Of a stretch of 61,666 bases of DNA, positions 17,304 to 25,769 are shown piece after piece. Each line of letters opens with the position of its first letter. Position 1 is the first letter of the stretch. The translations under genes and the position numbers were made by a program. The notes below the pieces were generated by a model, which saw only the letters and a list, made by a program, of their open reading frames with translations, searched no databases and was not told where the DNA came from. Source of the stretch: Candidatus Obscuribacterales bacterium (GTDB taxonomy: Bacteria; Cyanobacteriota; Vampirovibrionia; Obscuribacterales; Obscuribacteraceae); contig JAIEQI010000016.1 of assembly GCA_019747875.1 (NCBI GenBank), forward strand, positions 1 to 61,666. The letters are read 5' to 3'.

Positions 17304-17978
17304 ATGCCGAAGATTTTCATTTGCGAAGACAACGAAGAACTTGCCGAAGATATGCAGTCCGTCCTCGAAAAAGACGGCAATAGCGTCATCCACGCAGATT
17401 GCAAGGCAGCCGCTCTCGAAGTCCTAGCCAATGAAAGCTTCGATCTCCTCATCCTCGACTGGGAGCTGCCCGACGGCAGCGGCGTCGACATTTGCAAAGA
17501 GTTTCGTGCCGGAGGCGGAAGCACACCGATTCTGATGCTCACGGGCAAATCCAAGACTACGGATAAGGAAATAGGCTTGGATAGTGGGGCCGATGATTAT
17601 CTAATCAAGCCATTTTCCTTCCAGGAACTCAAAGCCAGGCTGAGAGCGCTGATGAGACGATCAGCAAGACCTTTATCGCAAAACGTTCTTAGCAGCGGAA
17701 ACCTGTCCCTGGATCCCGGGAACTTTCACGCCAGCCTCGACGGCAAATATTTGGCACTGGTGCCGAAAGAGTTTGCCCTGCTTGAGTTCCTGATGAGAAA
17801 TCCCAACCAGGTTTTTAGCGCCGACAGTCTTATCAGCCACGTCTGGACCGCCGATGAAATGGTTTCGCCCGACACCCTCAGAACTTACATTATGAACCTT
17901 CGCCGCAAGGTAGACCCTGGCAAACAAGATTCTAGAATTGAAACTGTTCACGGCATTGGATACAGGTTTAGGTCCTAA
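17304..17978 (+). CDS. OmpR/PhoB-family response regulator (orphan)
   Basis: 224 residues. The receiver domain (1-115) has the acidic pair Glu8-Asp9, phospho-acceptor Asp52 in LILDWELPDGSG, Thr in MLTGKS and Lys in YLIKPFS. The winged-helix domain (about 130-223) ends with the usual TLRTYIMNLRRKVD and GIGYRF. It binds DNA as a dimer when phosphorylated. No histidine kinase gene is adjacent; the nearest, at 30927-32039, is 13 kb away. No ribosome site is obvious, and a GTGAGAAAATT motif ends five bases before the ATG. Confidence 0.95.
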   Translation: MPKIFICEDNEELAEDMQSVLEKDGNSVIHADCKAAALEVLANESFDLLILDWELPDGSGVDICKEFRAGGGSTPILMLTGKSKTTDKEIGLDSGADDYLIKPFSFQELKARLRALMRRSARPLSQNVLSSGNLSLDPGNFHASLDGKYLALVPKEFALLEFLMRNPNQVFSADSLISHVWTADEMVSPDTLRTYIMNLRRKVDPGKQDSRIETVHGIGYRFRS

Positions 17979-18446
17979 GGACGGATTCTTTAGGGCACGC
18001 AATGCACCCTACTTTATCGCTCCGTACCTTCTACTCTACAAAGACTTCACAAGCACTCAACTTGTAGTTCACCCGATGGGCATAGATTGATTCATATAAA
18101 AGGAATGCCCCGAAGAAGTCAGAGGCTAGCATTCCGCGCCCTTCGCCCAGGGGAGGACTGCCGCCACCGTCCAATAGACACCTGCCATCTTTGGCGACTC
18201 ACACGAATCGTCCTGTTCAAAAGGTTCGGAAGCCCACCCAGTTCTTTATCGAACTGTTGCAGGCTGTTCAGAACACGAATGACAATTCGACCATACGGGA
18301 ACATTAAACTCAGTCATCAAGGGTCCGCTTTTTGGTCTATTGCTGACTGCGGATCCCAATGATTGAATGGTAATAGTTTGGCAGATTGATAGGGGTTCCG
18401 CTCCCCTTTCTTGAAATATTGCTCTGTGGCTGCGGACAGGAAAAAA
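17979..18446. other. Long leader or intergenic region before the exoprotein operon
   Basis: About 470 bases with no gene I accept. The short frames here are Arg/Cys-rich and lack ribosome sites. A small hairpin, AGGGG/CCCCT with a 7-base loop followed by TTCTT, lies at 18391-18407, about 40 bases before the exoprotein ATG. It may be a weak terminator or a leader structure. The operon promoter should be here. Confidence 0.4.
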
Positions 18447-21400
18447 ATGCTGAAATCACGCCAAACAGTACTTTTGGTCCTTTTTCTGATCGCTTCCAAT
18501 CTACAGTCGGCGCATTCCCAGGCTGTAACTGAAGGCGCGGCTCAGCAATCAGCTCCGGTCTCGCAGGCAATGAGCCTGGATCTTTCGAGCGAGCAACGCA
18601 CATTCACAGCTCCTACCGCCGGAACGGTTCAGACCGCAACCGGAACAGTCTCATTTAACGCAGGTGAATCGATAACTGCTGCGCAGTTTGCTGCGCTCAT
18701 GCAGGGGAACTCTGCCGGTCCAAGCAATATTCTTACAGTCGATGCGGCAGGGCGAGCATTGAGCGGAACACTATCACTGGCATCACTTGCTGGAAACGCC
18801 CTTCACGACGTTGTGGTACCGCAAAACGTCACCATTCTTGGCGGACAAACTAGCAGCTCGCTTAGCATCACAGGCAATCTCATTAACAGCGGAACTATAC
18901 TGGCATTGCCGTCTGCTGCGTCAAACACCTTCCAACTGAGCGCTGCGATGATTCAGAACAATGCAGGAGCGATCATCTCCTCCATCATTCCAGCTAATCT
19001 GGCAGGCTCATTTTCCCAACCGCTTTCGGCGATCAACTTGAACATTTCCACCTTGGGCAATCTGGTCAACCTCGGCACCATAAGCACAAGCGGCGTTCTT
19101 TCCGTCAATGCGGGAGGAGCAATCATCAATGGAGCAGCCGGAGTTTCATCACCACAAGCGGTCATGTCCGGCATCCTCGGAACGAATCTGAACAGCGCAA
19201 TTGGCAACATCGTCAATACCGGTACGATCACATCGCAGTTGGGGAACGTAGCAATCTCGACAGCGCTGGCAAGAGACTTGACGGTGAATAATGCGCTCGG
19301 AAACATCATCGCCAACATGGGGACGGTCGGCTTCTCCAACCTCAATCCACTGGTGAAAGGCGACGTCAATTTATCGGGCGGGCTGGTACAAGGCACAGCC
19401 GTAGAGTTCAATTCGAATGACGGAGTAGTCAGAGCATTTTTGGACGAGATACGCGGTCCGGTTGACGTCAACGCCGGAGAAGTTCACGTCTCTGTTGCCG
19501 GCGGAGATCTCGGACTGCGCAGAATGAATTTGATCGGTGATCCAAGCTTTCTCAATTCGAACGGCAGTATAACCCTATTTCCCGATGTAGGCTTTCCCAG
19601 CCTTAGTTTCGCCGGACAGGACCTGGCGATTATCGCCTCGGGTGACATCACTGCCGATCCAACCCTGACACAAATAGATTTGTCCGGTGCCACTCGCGGT
19701 GGAAACCTGTTTATTGCAGCAGGATATACCTTGAGCGTTAATACAGGCGGAGCCACTCAATCGGAACCGCCTGTGATACCAGGTGGCTACAGTATTACAG
19801 GGAAAAGCGGGACAGGCGGATCGGTGCGTTTGGGTAACGTAGATATCATCACCAGCTCTTCCGGTGCAGGTACTCGTGCAGGAAACGTCACCATCATTGC
19901 GCACGACGACAACAACATCAGCGAAAACACATTCGCAGCAAACGACAAAGGAACCATCGAATTCCGCTCAATCGATGCCAGTGCTCCAACTGGCACCGGT
20001 GGCAATGTACTCGTCGTCACCCAATCAAGTGGCTTGACACTGAATCAGCTAATTAGAACGAATGGATCTACAGCTGCAAACAGCGGTTCCTTAGCGTTAT
20101 TGACAGGTGAAGCAGTTGCTACAGGCATCACATTCATCAACGGATCACAACAAGGTGGCAGTGTAACGGTGAACAACGACGCCCTCCACGATCCCGTAAG
20201 CATGACGTTGAACAACACACTGGATGGTGGCAGTGGAAACATTTACAGCTCTGTCATTCTCAATTCAAGCGGCGTACTCACATTAGGCCCGGCTAGCATC
20301 GGTCAGTCAAATACGAATTTCACAATTCAATCGCGCAACGACAATGTCTTCATTTCGGACGGCAGCTCGGCCAGCGCCAATGGTGGCATTCTCACAATTT
20401 CCGCAGGTAAGGGCGTTAACCTCGGTCAAAATACATTTTATGCCGCATCAAACGGAGTCAACGTCGTTGCAAACAACGGTCCACTAATCGGCGGCGGGCA
20501 GAACACGGTTTACTCGTTCTCCGACATGTTCTTCACCGCGCTCAACGGTGACATAACATTCAACGCAGGTCCGGTTGGCAGCTATAACGAACTCGACGCT
20601 GCCCGATCGACAACTGGATCGATGACATTTGCAACTACGGGCAAGATCAACCTCTCAGGCGATCACCTGATCAGTGCAGCGAACTCAGTGTTCATGGTGG
20701 CAGGCGATAGTATCACCACCGGCACGGGTGGGATTAATGCAGGCACATTAATGCCAGGTGTCGGAGCGGCGCTGGAACTTCTCCCACCGGGGTCGATCAG
20801 GACAGCTGGTGGCATCTTCATGTCCGCCGATAACAACGTAACCATCAATTCCGGTCTTCAAAGCGCTGGACTTGATGCCATGATCGTCTCGCGTACAGCC
20901 GATATTCAACTCAACAACGTCGCGATTAGAACTGATGGTGCCAACGCAACATTGCTTGCGGCAGGCAACGTAACTGGCACCGGAAACAACAACATTACTG
21001 TCAGAGCCGCTGGCAGCGCCGGAGCATTTGGTGGTGGTGTGGTGCAAGTAAGCGCCGGATTTCCGATCGCGGTTACGCCACTAACTCTAACAAACGACAA
21101 CACGAATAACGCGAATCAAATAACAACAATTCAAGCAGATATTTTGCAAGCCGCTAGCCATTTAGGTCAGTTCAAGAGTTTTCCGGACAACACATATCAA
21201 GCCCCTCCGACAGATCAAAATGGCGTAATTACACCGCCTACTATTGGAGCAAATGTTGTTATCTCCAGCGCTGCTCAAACCGGTTTGATCGCAGTGGACA
21301 ATGCCGGTGGGGTGATTAATCTGTCGAACAGCACAATCAACCTTATCAGAGGTGCTGTTTTCCTGGATGCACTAAATGGCAAGACAATCGATCTGCAAAA

Positions 21401-23228
21401 CTCCAATTTCTTTACGTCGTCATACAACATATTTCCGACACAATCAACCGTTCCGCAACCAAGCCTCTCACGAGGACTCAACGCATTTTTGCTTGCAAAT
21501 AACATCCAGTTCGACCAAATAAGCAATTTACAAGCGAATTCAAACATAAACCTGGCGGGCGAGCGTCAAATGCGTTTCACCATATTCCTGGGCGATGAAA
21601 AGAACAAGCCCGGATCTTCACGTCATGGGGACGCCGATCGAGCAGCCAGTGGCAAGCAAACGGATAACATTTTCGACAGCCGCAGCTTTCAGGGCTTCGA
21701 TACCGGACGCATCGAGATTTCTCACAAGTCATTGTTGCCAGCCTCTCGATTCCAAATTCAAACTGGCGGAGTTGCTAATGGAAGTCCGGCGCGATCAGGT
21801 GGCGGTACTGTCGTGAGCATGGGATCGCTTTCGGCACTTGCCGGTGGCGGACCTCGTGGCGGTAATGTCAGCGGCGGCAGCAACTTTGCTCCGATTGGTA
21901 TTCTCTCAAACCAGGGACAAGCAATGAGCCCAGTAAGGGTCTCCCAGCAACGAAGCGACCTGGTTCTTTTCACCACAGCCGGCCAAGTGATGCACGGAAA
22001 TTTGGGCGGAAGTACTAACGCCACCGCAATTGGTGGGGCTGGTACTACGGTGAGCGACGGTAAGGAAGGGTTGATGCTGCATGGCGGAAAACTTTATGCC
22101 AATAGCGGCAAGACGCCGATGACTGTTGTCACCGTATATGGAACTATCACCATACAACCAGACACAACAGCAGCAATTGAGGTAGCGCCAGATGGCAGCG
22201 GCAGACTTATCGTACTCGGAGGAAAGGATGGCGAGAAATCCGTTTCCCTAACTGTCGGCACCCAGCAGCTTGCGCTGCAAGCCGGGGAGCAAGCGAGGAT
22301 TGAACCGGGCGCTGCTGAAGCGGGGCAGCAATCGAATCCAGACGAACCATTGCGCGGCACAATTGTTCAAGAGCAAGTGCCAGTAAAACAAATGATGGAA
22401 AAGGAAAACGAGGGGTTTTATGCCAATCGATCCATCCGCCTCAGTGGCAACGCAAGCGGCGCCTATCAAAGGATGATCGATCGTATCAACAAATGGTCAG
22501 GTCCGGAATCTGCCAATACCGGTTCTCAACTGCACACTCCTCATAGATCATCCGCCGGCATCTCACCGACGCATCACACAGCAGTCGTCAGCGAACCAGC
22601 GCATGTTCTTGCATCTGCAGGCACAATTTATCAGCAAGCCGGAGAGGGAGCGATCGATCTCAGTATTGGAAGCTTGTTTATTAAACCCGAATCGGTACAA
22701 ACAGTGAAGACGGCACTAGGAGACTTGCAGGTTGACCCCGGGGCAGGAGCCGAAGTTCAAGTAAGCAATGGAGGACAAGTTCGCTTCCGGTCCTATAGTG
22801 GTCCTGGAAAAGTAAGGCTGTTGGCTTCTGGACGCAGTATGATCCTGGCACCAGGACAAGAGATAGTTTTGCAGAGACAAAAACCAACAAGAGACGAAGC
22901 GCTTCCAAACGATGGAATTGCCCGTCGCAGCCTGGCGAATTTCGTTTTGCCAAATGGGGTTAACGGAGTGTCCGGCGATTTTTCTATCCTATCCTCAATG
23001 CAGGCTGAACCACATCTAAAACCACTTATAAGGGCTGAGAGAAAGGAAAATGCTCATTTGAAAGCGGATATGCTGAAGACGGCCGCCAGCCTTAATTTTG
23101 TGAGAGGATCTCATGGGCGCTATTATATGGCTGCACCGGAAAAATCAGCCCTGCCGAAAGACGCATTCATTGAACAAGAACAGGAATCACAATACAAAAC
23201 ACGCGTTTCATATGCGAGCGAAGACTAG
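18447..23228 (+). CDS. Giant exported beta-helix protein with FecR-like C-terminal domains
   Basis: 1593 residues from the ATG at 18447, which has AGGAAA upstream and gives a clean signal peptide (MLKSRQTVLLVLFLIASN). Most of the mature chain is Gly/Asn/Ser/Thr-rich beta-helix sequence. Recurring turns such as GNLINSGTI, GNLVNLGTI and GNIVNTGTI lie within about residues 140-290. After about residue 1180 come two FecR-like blocks, the first around VYGTITIQPDTTAAIEV and the second around KTALGDLQVDPGAGAEVQV. There is no autotransporter barrel, TPS signature or cell-wall anchor. The look is that of filamentous-hemagglutinin-like exoproteins. It overlaps the exported CHAT protease gene by 17 bases, implying co-translation and a shared role at the cell surface. 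Confidence 0.85.
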   Translation: MLKSRQTVLLVLFLIASNLQSAHSQAVTEGAAQQSAPVSQAMSLDLSSEQRTFTAPTAGTVQTATGTVSFNAGESITAAQFAALMQGNSAGPSNILTVDAAGRALSGTLSLASLAGNALHDVVVPQNVTILGGQTSSSLSITGNLINSGTILALPSAASNTFQLSAAMIQNNAGAIISSIIPANLAGSFSQPLSAINLNISTLGNLVNLGTISTSGVLSVNAGGAIINGAAGVSSPQAVMSGILGTNLNSAIGNIVNTGTITSQLGNVAISTALARDLTVNNALGNIIANMGTVGFSNLNPLVKGDVNLSGGLVQGTAVEFNSNDGVVRAFLDEIRGPVDVNAGEVHVSVAGGDLGLRRMNLIGDPSFLNSNGSITLFPDVGFPSLSFAGQDLAIIASGDITADPTLTQIDLSGATRGGNLFIAAGYTLSVNTGGATQSEPPVIPGGYSITGKSGTGGSVRLGNVDIITSSSGAGTRAGNVTIIAHDDNNISENTFAANDKGTIEFRSIDASAPTGTGGNVLVVTQSSGLTLNQLIRTNGSTAANSGSLALLTGEAVATGITFINGSQQGGSVTVNNDALHDPVSMTLNNTLDGGSGNIYSSVILNSSGVLTLGPASIGQSNTNFTIQSRNDNVFISDGSSASANGGILTISAGKGVNLGQNTFYAASNGVNVVANNGPLIGGGQNTVYSFSDMFFTALNGDITFNAGPVGSYNELDAARSTTGSMTFATTGKINLSGDHLISAANSVFMVAGDSITTGTGGINAGTLMPGVGAALELLPPGSIRTAGGIFMSADNNVTINSGLQSAGLDAMIVSRTADIQLNNVAIRTDGANATLLAAGNVTGTGNNNITVRAAGSAGAFGGGVVQVSAGFPIAVTPLTLTNDNTNNANQITTIQADILQAASHLGQFKSFPDNTYQAPPTDQNGVITPPTIGANVVISSAAQTGLIAVDNAGGVINLSNSTINLIRGAVFLDALNGKTIDLQNSNFFTSSYNIFPTQSTVPQPSLSRGLNAFLLANNIQFDQISNLQANSNINLAGERQMRFTIFLGDEKNKPGSSRHGDADRAASGKQTDNIFDSRSFQGFDTGRIEISHKSLLPASRFQIQTGGVANGSPARSGGGTVVSMGSLSALAGGGPRGGNVSGGSNFAPIGILSNQGQAMSPVRVSQQRSDLVLFTTAGQVMHGNLGGSTNATAIGGAGTTVSDGKEGLMLHGGKLYANSGKTPMTVVTVYGTITIQPDTTAAIEVAPDGSGRLIVLGGKDGEKSVSLTVGTQQLALQAGEQARIEPGAAEAGQQSNPDEPLRGTIVQEQVPVKQMMEKENEGFYANRSIRLSGNASGAYQRMIDRINKWSGPESANTGSQLHTPHRSSAGISPTHHTAVVSEPAHVLASAGTIYQQAGEGAIDLSIGSLFIKPESVQTVKTALGDLQVDPGAGAEVQVSNGGQVRFRSYSGPGKVRLLASGRSMILAPGQEIVLQRQKPTRDEALPNDGIARRSLANFVLPNGVNGVSGDFSILSSMQAEPHLKPLIRAERKENAHLKADMLKTAASLNFVRGSHGRYYMAAPEKSALPKDAFIEQEQESQYKTRVSYASED

Positions 23229-25758
23229 ACAGATAGTACTTTGTGCATCGCTTGCATTAGGGTTGATCTATGCGTTCGCACCGGTTCTCGCGAAAAAAGG
23301 CGCCCAATCGGAAGGACAATCGACAAGCGGAAAAGGTCAATCGGATGGTAGTCCCTTTGTCAACTTTGATCGTGCAGCGGAAATCGATGCATTGAACATA
23401 AAGATGGAAAAAGCATTTCAACTAAAGATGTTCGATCAAGCTTTGACACTTGCGCGCAAATCGTTGGAGTTATCCGCTGCCCACTACGGAAAAGACCATT
23501 ACGAATACGCAAAGACGCTCAATAATGTAGCCTGGTATGAGCAGAACAGCGGCGACTATTCCTCGGCACGGACACATTTTGAACAGGCTCTTAAGCTAAT
23601 GGAAAGCAATCTAGGAGCTGATAACCCAAAGATTGTTCCACTGCTAAACAACCTGTCTATATTGTTGGCTGCCCAGGGGGATCCAAGCAGTGCTGCTCCA
23701 CTGTTAGAAAGAGCGTTGACACTTGAAGAAAAGGTTGTTGGTCCTGATTCCAGCGATCTAGCAAACACCCTCAATAACATTGCGGTGATTTATGATGCGG
23801 CAGGCAGACACGACAAAGCAAGTGCAATTTTGGAGCGCGCTTACAAGATTCAGCAAGCAGATCTTCTCAACTGCGATCCTGTTGAAAGGGCGCTTACATT
23901 AAGTAACCTGGCATTGCTTTCACAAGCCGATGGGAACTTGGCTCGAGCCGAGCAACTGATGGAAGCGTCCCTCGACTTGCGCCAGAAAAAGCTGAGCCAA
24001 TCCGATCCCGATTTAGCTGAGTCAATGACAAATCTCGCAATGATAGAGCTCCAATTAAAGAAGATAGGAAAAGCTGACGAACATCTCAAAAAAGCACTTT
24101 CGATTATAGAGGCAACACTTTCCGACCAGCATAGCGATCTGATTCCAGTACTGAACAATCTAGCTGCGCTGGAACTTTCGCAGAATAATATTGCTCAAGC
24201 GCGAAAATACTGTATGCGCGCGGCATCTATCTTGGACAAACACATAAATGACGTTCTGCCTGGTTTATCCTTCGCAGAGCAACGGGCCTTTCTAAATTCA
24301 AGACTACCATCGCAAATAGGAATCTTGATCAGCACCACGAAAACAGAAGATGAAGCAGCTGAATCTTACAGTTTTTTGTTTCGGTGGAAAGGTCTACTTA
24401 TTGAAGCTCTCCGCCTTCATTCACAAATGATGCACCTTACTAAACATCCTTCACTTGGCTCCGAGGCTCAAAGATTAGTCACTCTGCGGTCACAAATTAG
24501 TGATCTCTATCACCATTCCAGCGAACTTACGCTATCTGAGCGGAAGAAAAAAATGGAGGAATTCATCAGGAGCAAAGAGGAGTTAGAGCGGAATATATCT
24601 ACGCAAGCGAAGGAAACTACCACCGATATACTCGCTGGAATTTCCCTTGCTGATTTCTGCAAATTACTCAGAGATGACGAGCTACTTATCGATTTCTACT
24701 ATTATCAGAAACCTGGATCGAGAAACGAGGCTTTCTATGCGGGATTCATTTCGGATAGCTCGGGAAAAATTCGTCTCCAAGATTTGGGAGACGCAGCTCG
24801 TCTGAATCAGCAAGCTAAGCTTTGGCTTAAGCAAACTGTTGGCAAACAAACTTCCTCCGAATCGGAAGCCACATTAAAAGGAGTATTTTCCAAGCTATGC
24901 GGAGAGTATAACGACAAGAGACTTATATTCTGCACAGATTCTGAGTTCAACAGATTACCATTGACGAGTTTTCTTCCGACCAGATCAGTCGCAAATCTCG
25001 ATACCCCCCGTGAACTGGCCTATCTTAGAAAACATAGTGCTCTAAAGGACTCAAATAGACTTTTAGCCATTGGAGGAATTGATTTCGGATCAAACAGCTT
25101 CGAATATCAGCCATTGCCCGGTACACTCATCGAAGCAGAGAAAGTTGCCGAGTTGGCCAGGGCAGACAAAATGACTGTCACGATACTAAGTGGAAAAAAT
25201 GCTAGTAAGGAAAAGTTTCTCTCAGCGCTAGCGGATGCTGAACGAATTCATATCGCTACCCACGGATTTTTCTCGGAAACTGCGAGCAGTCCCTCCTACT
25301 CTTTGGAATCAACATCAGGTCTGACGGATCGAAATCTGATCGGATCCCGTGACCCACTGGCCAAATCCGGACTTGTCCTTTCCGCGACTGATAACAATTC
25401 AGCCCGCGTTGAAGTAATAAGTGCCGAAGAATTGATCGGGGTCGATCTGCGTTACTGCAAATCTCTGGTTCTTTCCGCTTGTGACACCGGTTTAGGAGAG
25501 AAGGATAACGGTCAAGGCGTCCTCGGTTTACGAGCCGCAGTCATGGCGGCTGGTGCCCGAAGCTTGCTTATCTCCTTGTGGAAAGTATCTGACAAGGCAA
25601 CAGTTGCTCTTATGGAAGAATTCTATAAAAATATCTTGGAAAAGCACCAGGGAGCGGCGGACGCTTTGAAGAACGCGCAAACAACAATATCGATACGCCC
25701 GGAATACAAATCGCCGGTTGACTGGTGTGGATGGGTTCTAATTGGTGAGGCTTGGTAG
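23212..25758 (+). CDS. Exported TPR-CHAT caspase-like protease
   Basis: 848 residues from the ATG at 23212, chosen because it gives a signal peptide (MRAKTRQIVLCASLALGLIY, then AFAPVLAK). A longer frame from 23113 would overlap the exoprotein by 116 bases. Residues about 60-350 are Kinesin-light-chain-type TPRs (repeated A-x-TLNNLA-type helices). A helical linker follows, then the CHAT domain (about 510-848) with catalytic His684 in ATHGFF and Cys757 in SACDTGLG. CHAT proteases are relatives of caspase and separase, and HetF of cyanobacteria is one. Export is notable because many characterised members are cytoplasmic. It lies between the exoprotein and two receptor kinases in one operon. Confidence 0.92.
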   Translation: MRAKTRQIVLCASLALGLIYAFAPVLAKKGAQSEGQSTSGKGQSDGSPFVNFDRAAEIDALNIKMEKAFQLKMFDQALTLARKSLELSAAHYGKDHYEYAKTLNNVAWYEQNSGDYSSARTHFEQALKLMESNLGADNPKIVPLLNNLSILLAAQGDPSSAAPLLERALTLEEKVVGPDSSDLANTLNNIAVIYDAAGRHDKASAILERAYKIQQADLLNCDPVERALTLSNLALLSQADGNLARAEQLMEASLDLRQKKLSQSDPDLAESMTNLAMIELQLKKIGKADEHLKKALSIIEATLSDQHSDLIPVLNNLAALELSQNNIAQARKYCMRAASILDKHINDVLPGLSFAEQRAFLNSRLPSQIGILISTTKTEDEAAESYSFLFRWKGLLIEALRLHSQMMHLTKHPSLGSEAQRLVTLRSQISDLYHHSSELTLSERKKKMEEFIRSKEELERNISTQAKETTTDILAGISLADFCKLLRDDELLIDFYYYQKPGSRNEAFYAGFISDSSGKIRLQDLGDAARLNQQAKLWLKQTVGKQTSSESEATLKGVFSKLCGEYNDKRLIFCTDSEFNRLPLTSFLPTRSVANLDTPRELAYLRKHSALKDSNRLLAIGGIDFGSNSFEYQPLPGTLIEAEKVAELARADKMTVTILSGKNASKEKFLSALADAERIHIATHGFFSETASSPSYSLESTSGLTDRNLIGSRDPLAKSGLVLSATDNNSARVEVISAEELIGVDLRYCKSLVLSACDTGLGEKDNGQGVLGLRAAVMAAGARSLLISLWKVSDKATVALMEEFYKNILEKHQGAADALKNAQTTISIRPEYKSPVDWCGWVLIGEAW

Positions 25759-25769
25759 GTATTGATCGA

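Noticed and set aside
17304..17978. Response regulator as a confirmed partner of the histidine kinase at 30927
   Set aside because: They are the only two-component genes in the window, but 13 kb apart on opposite strands, so the pairing is kept only as a hypothesis.
18087..18362. 91-residue plus-strand frame before the exoprotein
   Set aside because: Arg/Cys/Pro-rich, no ribosome site, and a similar shadow frame exists on the other strand.
18953..19471. 172-residue minus-strand frame inside the exoprotein gene
   Set aside because: The Pro/Thr/Leu-rich translation is a codon shadow of the Gly/Asn/Ser-rich plus-strand gene; several such shadows run along this gene.
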